Shown in pieces: positions 47,670 to 57,841 of a stretch of DNA of 64,000 nt. The stretch comes from Malus domestica (taxonomy: Eukaryota > Streptophyta > Magnoliopsida > Rosales > Rosaceae). A program made the position numbers and the translations under genes. Location of the stretch: NCBI RefSeq assembly GCF_042453785.1, contig NC_091674.1:22355001-22419000 (forward strand). Reading direction: 5' to 3'. Every line of letters begins with the position of its first letter. Within the stretch, counting starts at the first letter, position 1. The notes beneath the pieces are model-generated. The model ran no database searches and was not told the DNA's origin. It saw only the letters and a program-made list of their open reading frames with translations.

Positions 47670-47726
47670 TGTCAAAAAGAGGGTTTAATTTGTGTGTCAA
47701 GTAATTTGGGGGAAGGCGCCAAAATT
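47670..47726. other. Junction sequence: LTR end copy plus inverted primer-site start
   Basis: After the tRNA copy come tgtcaaaaagagggtttaat and the rest of the LTR's last 40 bases, then ggggaa, then GGCGCCAAAATT, which is the start of the primer site read in reverse. The inverted LTR-b follows at once. Confidence 0.7.
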
Positions 47727-48849
47727 TGATGCGAAAAATTACTTGACACACAAATTAAACCCTCTTTTTGACAATTGTAGTAAAGATGTAAGTAGGGTAT
47801 CGTTCTAGGCCGGGGATTAGGAGGGATTGCTAATCTATTCTAAATTAATTTAAAAATATTAAACAAGACTCAAGGACACAAAACTAGGCTAAAAACTCTA
47901 ATAACTCGAAACACACTTAGAATGACTCAAAATAATGAAAACAATCAAATTTAGACACTAGGAACTGAAATGGACGGAAATTGAATTAAAAGACTAACAA
48001 CAATGAAACTAACGAAATAATATAATTTAATAATGGATGGGTGTTTGGTTTTGATGAAAAGTAAATTAAACTTAATTAAATTACAGAATTGATAAAAACA
48101 TAAAATTAAGGTAAAATGATAAATGACGGACTAGCTAGAGGGTTCTTCTCCACACATGACACATATGCAACCTAAATTAATTTTCAGTTGTTCTTTCAAT
48201 AAGTTGTGAATCTCAATACTCCAGATTAACCGTGAACAACACTTTTTTAATCTTCAAGTTTTCCTTAAGTTATTGAATTGGACGGAAAAACGCATACAAC
48301 AATTCAAAACATTCTTCAAAAGTCCCCTACGTGAAAAGCACAATAGAGATACAATCAAAGATCATTAAACTTTGTGAAAACTATAAGCATTGACGAGGCA
48401 TTCGTAACTATGAAAAGCATGATACTCTTGCCAAGAATTCACTTAACACGATTGTGGATAACAACCTTCACTACTTGTGAATATAAGTTCATAACGATTA
48501 GGTGAAATTCACTTATATTCTAGCATCAAATTCATGCATGTAAATTAAGTATGCATCCTTAATCGACATGCAAAAATAAGTTATCAATCAAGCAGTTAAA
48601 CAAATTAAATCACAACTCAGAAATCACAACTGAAGGTAATCAATTCATATTACAAATATATACATGGCTTTGAATTAACCTCTAGCCAAAATAAATTTAG
48701 TTACACATTATTAAAAACAGAAATAAAATATAAGTTTGGAAAGATTTAACCGAAAGAGAAGGCAGCTTGCTGCTTCTGTTTTTCTCCTCCCCGAGGCTCA
48801 CGCTGCTCGCCAGTCTGAGTCCGCAAGGCAGCTCGCCTTCTCGGTTTTC
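47727..48849 (-). repeat. LTR-b, inverted, 5'-truncated
   Basis: Inverse of about the last 1.1 kb of LTR-a. Near 48745-48845 it carries a different 5' part (rich in gctcgcc/gcagctcgcc), so it comes from a slightly different LTR variant. It ends at a junction near 48850. Confidence 0.75.
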
Positions 48850-50259
48850 ACAAAAGAATGAGTGGAGCACGAAGAAAAGAATAATGTGGAGAGAGGCGCG
48901 GCTTTGGCAGCTGAAAAGCATGTAAGAGAGATAGAGAGACAGCTACGAACAGGGGGGATAGAAGGGGGGGGTCTTGGAGGTGGAGAGAGTGGCTGCCCTT
49001 TGGGCAGCTCGCAGAGAGCGCAGGAGGCGCAGAAAAGACGCGGGAGTGAGAGGCGAGGAAATAAGGCTGAAGAGGAACAGCTGCCATTTGGCAGCTGTGA
49101 GCACGGACAGAGAACACAAGGGCTGCCATTGGGCAGCGGTAGTGAGAGAAGTGAGGCAGTGCAGTCCAGGTGATAAACAGAAAGCAAGTCAGCGAGGGAG
49201 AGGGCAAGCATGGGCACGAACGCAGCAGATCCTCTTTCGGTTTAATTTTTCCAAACTTCTCTTTTATTTCTGTTTTAATAATGTGTAATTAAATTTATGT
49301 TGGCTAGAGGTTAATTCAAAGCCATGATTTATATTTGTAATATGAATTGATTACCTTCGGTTGTGATTTCATAAGTTGTGATTTCAATTTACTTATCCGT
49401 TCGTATAAAAACTGATTTGTGTATGTTGGTTGAGAGTGCACGCTTAATTCACATGCATGAATTTGATGCTAGAATATAAGTGAATTTCACCTAATCGTTA
49501 TGAACTTATTTTCACAAGTAGTAAAGGTTGCTAGTCACAATCACGTTAAGTAAATTCTTGGCAAGAGTATCATGCTTTTCATAGTAACGAGTGTCTCGTC
49601 AATGCTTATGTTTTTCATAGAACTTAATGATTCTTGCTTGTATCTCTATTATGCAACTCATGTAGGGAACTTGTAGGGAATGTTTTGGGTTGTCGTATGC
49701 AATCATCCAACCCAATAACTTGTGGAAAAACTGAGGGTTAATTAGTGCAATTCATGGTTAATTTGGGGCGTTGAGTATTCATAGCTTATCGAAAAGCAAC
49801 TGGAAATCATTTTGTATGCAAGTATAACATGTGTGGAGAAGAACCCTCTAGCTAGTCCGTCATTTATCATTTTACCTTAATTTTATGTTTTTGTCAATTC
49901 TGTAATTTAATTAAGTTTAATTTACTTTTCATCAAAACCAAACACCCATCCATTATTAAATTATATTATTTAGTTAGTTTTCTTTATTGTTAGTCTTTTA
50001 ATTTAATTTCCGTCCATTTCAGTTCCTAGTGTTTAATTTAATTGTTTTCATTATTTTGAGTCATTTTAAGTGTGTTTCGAGTTATTAGAGTTTTTCGCCT
50101 AGTTTTGTGTCCTTGAGTCTTATTTAATATTTTTAAATTAATTTAGAATAGATTAGCAATCCCTCCTAATCCCCGGCCTAGAACGATACCCTACTTACAT
50201 CTATACTACAATTGTCAAAAAGAGGGTTTAATTTGTGTGTCAAGTAATTTTTCGCATCA
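48850..50259 (+). repeat. LTR-c, 5'-truncated and mosaic
   Basis: Nearly identical to LTR-a for the first 730 bp, distinct from both LTR-a and LTR-b at about 49585-49800, and again very similar from 49805 to the end. It ends GCATCA before the target duplication. Confidence 0.75.
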
Positions 50260-50264
50260 ATATT

Positions 50265-51411
50265 TAATGTTGGGCTTAGTGATATTGGAGGTCTAAGAGT
50301 GCAAAAAGTAGAAGGAGGATTGGGCTAGGACAGTTGGCAGCCCAGGAAGAATTGAAAATCATTTTTTGCCAATAAATAGGCAACAAGAAACAAGCCTATG
50401 TGAGAGGTGGCATTATGAGGGCAGCTCACCCCCAGGAAAAATTACTTTTCAAGGGCATGGATAGGTAAATAAATGATGACTCACCATGTTTTGGAGGCCA
50501 TCACCAAAAGGGGAAGGCTTAGATAGTCAGGCTACAGAGTCTATAAAAGCAATGAAGGACACAAGGAAGAATGACACTTAACCAATCAATCAAAAGACAT
50601 TCAACTTTACACTCCAACAAACAAGAAACCAGAAAACTTTAGTTTGTTCAAACTTTACCCTTTTAGTCGCAAGTCCACAATAAAAAGCCATCTTTTGTCA
50701 AGTTTTAGAAGCTCTGCTACCTTTCCCCTATGTTGTAGTATTGAATACCTTTACTAAACCCAATTTATCTTTCATTCTCCAAAGATTACAACCCCTGTAA
50801 AACACAAGGAGAATTGGTTGCAAAAAGACGAACCTTGCCTGACAAGGTCATAATCTTGCTCGAATCTTTTTTGTTTGTACTTACATAAAGTAGATTTGTT
50901 GTTTTATGCATATTTCATTGTATCCTATATCATTTTTTTACTACTTTTCGTTCAAAGTTTCATCTATGATTAATCTTCCTAAACTAATTAATCTTGTTTC
51001 TTTAGTGTTAACCGTAATCAAAGAAATAATTTGAAGGCCATGAACTCCTTTCAATTGAGCATATGATATTATGAGTAAAACTCCTTGTTTATAAGGCAAG
51101 AAAAAGAACTTTATACAGACTTAACCCATCCGTAAACAATCCAATTGAACTAAGAAGTCTAAATAACTTGTGGCCCAAGTAATCAACCCATTTAATAACA
51201 AAAAAAAACAACAATTTGATATACAAAGATAACGTTGGCACGCTCGGACACATATTAGTTTTGATTGTAAGCCTCAAGGCCTAACAAAGGCCCCACAAAG
51301 GCACCATAAAAACTAATAACAAACTCATATTGCAATACACCAAGAAGCAAACCTTGTCCAACAGACAAGACCTAGGGGAGTTGTGTGAGGGACATATCTA
51401 GCTCGAACACG
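50265..51411. other. Possible remainder of the split gypsy 3' LTR
   Basis: No coding frame. A TATA-like box near 50531 (tctataaaagc) is followed by a leader-like region; the sequence stops where MTP1 3'UTR homology starts (51412). Assignment is by position only. Confidence 0.4.
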
Positions 51412-51526
51412 ATTGTTTTGCTCTTATATGTTCATTTCTTGTTTAATCTACCTATCTAGTGAATGAATGAAAGTTTATTATAATTTCTTTGAAGCTCAAA
51501 AGATTATAGTGACATAACATACCCAA
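51412..51526 (+). pseudogene. MTP1 3'UTR remnant of unit B
   Basis: ttgttttgctcttatatgttc and gaatgaatgaaagttta match 20910-20970 at the end of the intact MTP1 gene. It shows that the retroelement block replaced everything from the end of the 5'UTR intron to the 3'UTR. Confidence 0.7.
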
Positions 51527-53091
51527 CTAGAAACTACATATTTTTAACAGTTCCACGACGGAAAAGGTAAAAGTGGAACAAGCAACTCGAATGTCTGAAA
51601 ATCTTGCTGCTTTTGCCAAACTTTGTAATTCTCTCTTTATTCTCTCTTTTCCCAACACATTGGTATTCCTTAGGTACACATCAAACAGAAACAAACTTTT
51701 AGTAGAAAGACTTGTTTCAGGGCCTTATTGTATCACCATATCCACCACTATCACTTTTCCATTGTCTGGCAAGGCCTCATAGCAATTCTTCAGTATCATC
51801 AAGCATAGATCGTCATCCCAACTGTGTAGTATACATTGTTAATAAAATCATTTGCATTAGTTGAAAGCTGTCGAAAGTGTAACTAGTCGAAGGATATTGG
51901 GTTAGATCGATTTGAACACGAAGCTTAAGTGTAGGGGTAAACAAGCTAGATTGCCCACACTTTTACTGAAATTTTTGATTCAGCCAAAGTAGATGTTTGC
52001 TTTTGAACATGCTTTGTAAATCAGTAGTTAAATAATTCTTAAAACCCTCACCTTCATGAAAATGGCATCGCCTTTCGGAATCCTTACAAACATATCTCCT
52101 GCAATGTGCTCTATACCTGTAGCAAAACTCTTCTGTAAGTTAGCAAAGCAAAATGAACTACAAAAAGCTACATGAAATTGTCCAATGGTAAGCAAAAAAT
52201 TTATATCATACCGGGATGGGAGGGAGACTTTTCAACAACCGAAGGCAAATCATAGTTAGGAATAGTACCATCGCCACCACCCACATCTACCAGTGCACGT
52301 AAACCTTCGAGACTCGTATAAATCTCCATAATCTCCTTCTTAAAAATGAGGTTAAACTCTTTCATTGAGTCCTTGAACACATTACCAAGTCTTTCATCCC
52401 TATCAATGTAATCCACCACATTCATACCATAGGCCTTGATAAATGGGAGTCCTCATTCCAAAACTGCATATTTCAAATGGTACCTGTAGAAATTGTGACA
52501 TATAAAGATGACTGCACTGATGAAAAAGAAATGAACTTTGTTTAGTTCTTTACTTGCAAATCAATCATAGTTTGATGCGTATACATAAATTACTCGTTTA
52601 TAACAGAACATGAAAAGTTTTTGCACACGTGTTAGACTGTAAGTTAAAACCAAAATGATTGAATTAACAAGGTTTTGTAAAAGGTTGTAGTAGAACCAGT
52701 TATCTAGGATAACCTTGTCATGGCATAAATTGAGCAATGGTGCCAAAGACACCCCACCCTGGTTCTTAATAAAGTACTTGGAGACAGGTGCAAACCCACA
52801 AATCCTAATAACATTCCCATTAGCTTGGATTGTCGAGCAAGTGAGAACAAAGTAAGCGGAAAAAAGGCGAAGCATGTGATCAAGAATTGAAGGGGCATCC
52901 AAATTGTGTAGAGATCAAAGCTGAGACGTTATTTGGGAAGGCGAAAGCAGGACTCCGGCGCCATCTCTGTGGATAATGTCAAGCACACCAAGCTCTATGG
53001 CTGCTTTAAGCACCATAGGCAATATTGATATGTTTGCCAATTGCATAGCATATTGGGAGTCAGCTTCCTCTTCTCCATTAATGGTGGACAT
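51527..53091 (-). pseudogene. COMT-like O-methyltransferase, copy B (multiple stops)
   Basis: Start at 53089-53091 (MSTINGEEEADSQY). Exon 1 runs to 52697 with its splice donor intact, so here the gene is not interrupted by LINEs. Lesions: CGA to TGA in exon 1 (52915-52917), GGA to TGA at the start of exon 2 (52453-52455), a 39-bp in-frame deletion after VDVGGGDGTI in the SAM-binding region, and GAA to TAA in exon 4 (51725-51727). The stop is shifted a few codons by a 1-bp deletion. The CGA near the C-terminus that is lost in copy A is kept here. No product is expected. Confidence 0.9.
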
Positions 53092-53315
53092 TTTCAACTG
53101 TTTTTCCCTTGTTTTGTTGTTCTGATTTTTTTTGTTTGGAATGCTTGTTTATATTGTTGTGAATGTTAAATAGGCATGAGAGGTGAAAAGTGTTTTCAAA
53201 TTCATTATGACTCTAAATTTGTTTGGTTGCTAGAGGAAGTAATTGTGCATGAGACTAATCAAAGTTGCATATATTATAAGTATAAAAAATTACAACTGAA
53301 GAAAAAAGTAAGAAT

Positions 53316-53356
<41 letters not shown>

Positions 53357-53550
53357 TAGAGAAGTGGAAGGCAATTCAAGAAATGTGGGCAAAGCATCGC
53401 TTGATAAAATTGTATCCATGGTAGTTTCATAAATCGCTAAAGTGACTTTTGAATTTGGAAGTCTGCTCGGCATTTGGGATACGTCTCTACAATTTTCTCC
53501 TTAATGAAGGTTCCAGAACATCAAAAGGGTTTGATTTTGGGGGTAATTGT
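53092..53550. other. Intergenic, unit B
   Basis: Homologous to unit A up to about 53262, then unit-B-specific sequence with an (AG)n tract at 53319-53346. No gene. Confidence 0.5.
53319..53346. repeat. (GA)n microsatellite
   Basis: Uninterrupted GA dinucleotides followed by imperfect GA/GAAA sequence. Confidence 0.9.
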
Positions 53551-55395
53551 GACACGCCCGACCCTGATATTCCTCAAACACTAGGGTAGGTACGTGCTGG
53601 CCGACACTCGAAGGTGACGAAGCCATATTAGGATGCATGAGAACAAATATTAAATAAGACTTATAAATTAAATATAATTAATATGCAAATGAGGAACGTG
53701 TTCAGAGCATACAACTAATTTATTGACTCTAGAAAGGAAATAATATAAAATTGAATGAGCAAGGGAATGAGTCCTACACTAAGAAGACTCGAGGATGCCG
53801 ATGCGGAAGTGCCTTAACGCCAGGATTATACGCCTCGATTCTAAGTCTTGAGGGGGTGCAAAACAAACATGATTGGACCAAGTTAATATATATAATACTA
53901 AAATAGTTATCAACATACTAACCCCCAAAGTTTAATGAAAACATCAATAGCGTAATTTGTAATAGGTTTCCGAAACCCTAATATGCCATAAAATCTTTCA
54001 TAAATCATATCTCGTATATAGTGTGATAAATAGTGGTATCCAATGATAATATCTCCTGGCCCAATGCTAGCTTTTATGTCTCTACGCTTGTAGCTAGAGA
54101 TTATTTCTCCTGACCCATTGCCAGCTCCATGTCTTTTGGCCCGAAGCCAGAGATTATTTCCCCTGACCCGCAGCCAACAACCATAATCCTCGCCCATGGT
54201 GGTATAGTGACCACTAGATAAGCACAAAACCATTGAACATAGACTTTACAAACATAGGTATATATATCTAAAAAACATCTTCATAGTATAAAGTCATTCA
54301 TCATCTATACTATAAAGAAGTGTGCAAAAACATGTTCATAAGCAGTATAAAGTCATCCATCATCTATACTAAAAAGAACATGAGTTTAATAAAATATGGT
54401 AATTCAAAATATTCTCAGTAGGCGTAATATCTCATAAAACGTTTCACAAAACATAATCATTAAATCATGCTTTTCATGTATACATTTCTACTATTAAAAC
54501 ATGTATTTTAGAAGGGGTCCACTCACAGATAATTCATCGTCGAAAAGCCATGCAAATTAGCGAAGAGGGAATCACCACAATAAATGCACCTAAGCACATA
54601 AGGGGTCCAATTAATAAAACTTTATTCAAAAGATTGAATTTGGGAAAATGGTCATCAAAAATAGATTTAGGACGTCGAATTACCCTAAGAAGGGTCCTGG
54701 GTAAATTTCAAAAAAGTCAACACGGGAATATTTCAACCGGATCTGGCCTAGTGGGTTTGGGTTGAAAGGCTGGACCAAGAGGCTGGGCCGGTTTCCTTGG
54801 CCCAAGGGCTTGAGTTCAATTGGATTTTGGGTTAGGTTTTAGAGGTAGCGAGGCCTAAGGCCCAAGTTTCACTCGGCCTCAAGGCCGGTTCTTTGGGTTA
54901 CACAAGGGTTGGGCTCGGGGGTTTAGGCCCAAAGGCCATGAGTTTTTTGTTCTTCACCGGGGAAGAAGGCTGGAGCCTCCCGAGCTTCGGTTGCCGACCA
55001 AACAATTCCTAAGCTTATGATTTAGATACCAAAGTGGGTGTTGTGGGTGTCTTGATGCTTCACAGGGACGAGGGAGAGGGAAGGTTTAGATGATGGTGGT
55101 GGTGGTGAATGTGTTGGGGTGCTTTGTTGAGGTGTGGTGTATATGGGTGTGTACTGGTCCTCGGGGAAGAGGGAATCCGAGAGAGGAAGCACATAAAAGA
55201 GAGTGAGAGCTAAGGGAAAGTGAGGGAGAGAAAGAGTGGATGAGTTCACGAGGAATAGGAGAACCAGGGACACAAATCAGGGGGTGGGCACCTTGGGCTC
55301 ACCAATTAAGATCCAAAAATAATTTTTAAATAAAAACCCAAAACTTAGTGAAATTACAAAAATACCATTTCGTTTCGTAAATTCCAGGATGAGCT
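53551..55395. mobile_element. Dispersed non-coding repeat, same family as 1-1142 and 32053-34232
   Basis: Starts GACACGCCCGACCC and ends GGATGAGCTGTC, matching the ends of the 32053-34232 element. It shares inner motifs such as 'gaggggg-gcaaaac' and 'ccactcac-gat'. No target duplication was found. The purine/pyrimidine-rich frames (55022-55273) are chance frames. Absent from unit A. Confidence 0.55.
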
Positions 55396-55410
55396 GTCAA
55401 AAATTAGGTT

Positions 55411-55766
55411 AAATGATTCTGGTTATCAAATGATTGAACAACTGGGAGCAATTTGCTTACGATACTTAGTTGACATTCATAAAAAGTATCTAATGAATTA
55501 TGAGTTCAATACATCTTGTTTAGCAGAAAGACAGATATTCCTTGCTCATTATCAGACAATCACTTATTCACAAACCTCTTGTGGGGCTAATAGTTTTCAT
55601 TTCCCATCTCATGGAAAACCTTTTTCGCTCCGCTTAGCCCTATCCCTCTCTAGGGGTATTTTAGTGATAGGTTCTATAGGAACTAGACGATCTTATTTGG
55701 TCAAATACCTAGCGACAAACTCCTATTACAGCATTTCTGAACAAGTTCCTGGCTAACAATAAGGGC
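55411..55766 (+). pseudogene. ycf2: Plastid ycf2 fragment in the nucleus (NUPT)
   Basis: The translation (for example [49 protein letters not shown]) is the plastid Ycf2 protein just around its P-loop. The nucleotide sequence is almost identical to plastid ycf2 as I remember it. The P-loop has GTRRS where Ycf2 has GTGRS, and a short deletion follows after NSY, with a stop soon after. It directly follows the repeat 53551-55395 and is absent from unit A. Non-functional. Confidence 0.9.
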
Positions 55767-56074
55767 GTTTATGTCTATTCAAGTGAACATTTTGTTATAT
55801 TTGAAAGTTTATATAAAAACTAACATTTTTGAAATTAAGAGAAATTTTGGCTATTAATGATAAAAACTTGCTTGATTGCACCATTTTATATTTAAAGGTG
55901 GTCTTCTTCTAGGAGACGAAATCATAACATATGGCAATGCGTTAGTGGACAGAGTAAGGAGCTCCTCAAGTTATGGCATTGGGAGTAGGATTCTCTCCCT
56001 CTTAGTTTCCCTTCCTTCTTCTCCTATTTGAACGATTACAGTTAAGTCACGTCAATGTTTTGTATTCATTTTTT
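55767..56074. other. Intergenic, unit B
   Basis: From about 55869 homologous to 27150-27340 of unit A. No gene. Confidence 0.5.
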
Positions 56075-57448
56075 GGGTAAAAGACTGTTTACTACCCTTA
56101 TGTTTCGTGGTATTCAACATTTAATACATCAAGTTTTTTTCGTCTCAGAGTTGTACCTAAAGTGTAAATTTTGGGACAGTCTCATACATCCGTTAATCAA
56201 ATTGTTAAGTCTCCCGTTAACTGTGACGTGGCCCCTATATGGACACTGACTAGACGCCAAGTGTCATCCACGTTTTTTTTTCTTTTTTTTCTTTCTTCTT
56301 CTTCTTCTTCATCTTCTTCTTCCGACTGTAACTTTTTTTTTCTTCCTCCTTCTCCTTCTTCCTTCTCCTTCCTTCTTCTTCTTCTTCTTCTTCTTCTTCG
56401 TCTTCTTCTTCTTCTTCTTCTTCTTCTTCTTCTTCTTCTTCTTCTTCTTCTTCTTCTTCTTCTTCTTCTTCTTCTTCTTCTTCTTCTGAATTTGGGGAAG
56501 ATTTTTTTTTTCCTTCTTCCTCCTACTTCCTTCTCCTTCCTCCTTCTTCTTTCCTTTTCTTCTTCTTCTTCTTCTTACCCAGATTCGGTTTTTTTTTTCT
56601 TGTTTCTTTTTTCTTTTTCCTCCTTTTCCTCATTCTTCCTACGACTGCAACTTTTTTTTTTCTTCCTCCTTCTTCCTTCTTCTTCATTCTTCTTCCTTCT
56701 TCCTTCTTCTTCCGAATCTGGGGAAGATTTTTTTTTTCTTCTTCCTCCTTCCTTCTCCTTCCTCCTTCTTTCTTCCTCTTCTTCTTCTTCTTCCTCCGAA
56801 TCAGGGTTGCAGATTCGGTTTTTTTTTTTTTTTTCTTATTTTTTCTTCTTCCTCTTTCTTTCTTCTTCTTCTTCTTCTTCCTCCAAATCTGGGGAAGATT
56901 TTTTTTTCTTCCTCCTTCTTCTCCTCCTTCCTTCCTCCTCCTTCCTTTTTCTTCTTCTTCTTCTTCTTCCTCCGAATCTGGGGAAGATTTTTTATTATTT
57001 TTTTTCTTCTTCCTCCTTCTTCCTTCTTCTTCTTCTTCTTCCTCCGACTGCAACTTTTTTTTTTTCTTCCTCCTTCTTCCTTCCTCCTTCTTCTCCTTCT
57101 TCTCCTTCTTCCTTCTCCTTCTTCTTCTTCTTCTTCTTCCTCCGAATCTGGGGAAGATGAAGGTTTTTTTATTTTTTTTATTTTTTATTTTAATATATAT
57201 ATATATATAATTATTTATTTATTTTATAAATAATTTATTTTTAATTTCCACATGGATGACACGTGGCGCCCAGTCAGTGTCTACATGGGCGCCATGTCAC
57301 AGTTAACGGGAGACTTAACAATTTGACTAACGGATGTATGAGACTGTCCCAAAATTTACACTTTAGGTATGACTCTAAGACGAAAAAAACTTGATGTACT
57401 AAATGTTGAAAATCACGAAACATGAGGCTAGTAAACAGTCTTTTACTC
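56075..57448. mobile_element. Fold-back TIR element with (TTC)n core
   Basis: About 190 bp at each end are inverted repeats (gtaaaagactgtttacta at the left, tagtaaacagtcttttac at the right). They flank a 0.9 kb TTC-rich core. The empty site is visible in unit A (27345-27360). Flanks tcatttttt and taacttttt are consistent with a diverged 9-bp duplication, suggesting a Mutator-like origin. Confidence 0.75.
56270..57170 (+). repeat. (TTC)n tract with interspersed 'gaatctggggaagattttt' units
   Basis: Long TTC/CTT runs are broken about every 70-230 bp by the motif (g/a)aatctggggaagatttttt (56487, 56717, 56884, 56973, 57143). The plus-strand frame across it is 329 residues of Ser/Leu/Phe and is an artefact. 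Confidence 0.9.
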
Positions 57449-57841
57449 TAACTTTTTAATAGCCAGAAGAAGACAAAAGGCGATCTATGAGAGGAGGGGA
57501 GAAAATGCGATGAAACTAGGAGGAGAGAGAATCATACTCTATGACATTAATTAAGCAAAGTACTGTACAATTCTCAAATAAATTTATTACTATAGCAAAT
57601 TCAAATGGACATCAACAATATCCACATCATAGTGATACTTTATTGATTCTAATGTAAATTACATACTTTTTATTTTCGTATTTATTCATAAACTTAAAAA
57701 TGAAATAAAAATAAAAATAGTGTCAATATCTATTTCAGATAAATAGACATACTACTGAAACACTCAAACTAAAGTAGACCATTTTTTGAGGTCATTTGTG
57801 TACTTGTGCTTAGCTAGTGACATGAAATTGCCCGCACAAGT
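57449..57841. other. Intergenic, unit B
   Basis: Homologous to 27360-27749 in unit A; no gene. Confidence 0.5.

Larger units (their letters stand above)
45853..50259. mobile_element. LTR-only composite: LTR - tRNA copy - inverted LTR - LTR, 5-bp target duplication
   Basis: ATATT precedes at 45848-45852 and follows at 50260-50264. The outer ends are TG (TGATCGG) and CA (GCATCA), as for an LTR retrotransposon. Inside there is no gag or pol, only three LTR copies. LTR-a (45853-47592) is plus, LTR-b (47727 to about 48849) is inverted, LTR-c (about 48850-50259) is plus and lacks the first 320 bp. Between a and b are the primer-binding site and a tRNA-Asp copy. Only one duplication for the whole block means it arrived as one piece or formed from one insertion. 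Confidence 0.75.
35531..51411 (+). mobile_element. Decayed Ty3/gypsy retrotransposon, Tat-type lineage, replacing the MTP1 body
   Basis: Gag-like sequence, protease, reverse transcriptase, RNase H, a second RNase H and integrase follow in gypsy order on the plus strand. Downstream of pol, an antisense ORF lies at 42425-45541. A polypurine-like tract (attaaagggggcac) occurs near 45828. No 5' LTR is seen; the homology to the MTP1 intron ends directly at gag-like sequence. The part at 50265-51411, with a TATA-like box (tctataaaagc, about 50531), may be the rest of a 3' LTR that was split by the 45853-50259 composite. Many in-frame stops show it is long dead. Confidence 0.7.

Noticed and set aside
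46057-49288. Several 60-145 residue frames in both orientations of the LTR copies
   Set aside because: They fall in GA/CT-rich LTR DNA, repeat with each LTR, and show no domain.
55022-55273. 83-residue minus-strand frame rich in Leu/Ser/Pro
   Set aside because: Low-complexity translation of a GA-rich part of a dispersed repeat.
56171-57160. A 329-residue plus-strand frame and a 176-residue minus-strand frame
   Set aside because: They are Ser/Leu/Phe and Lys/Glu translations of a TTC repeat inside a fold-back element.
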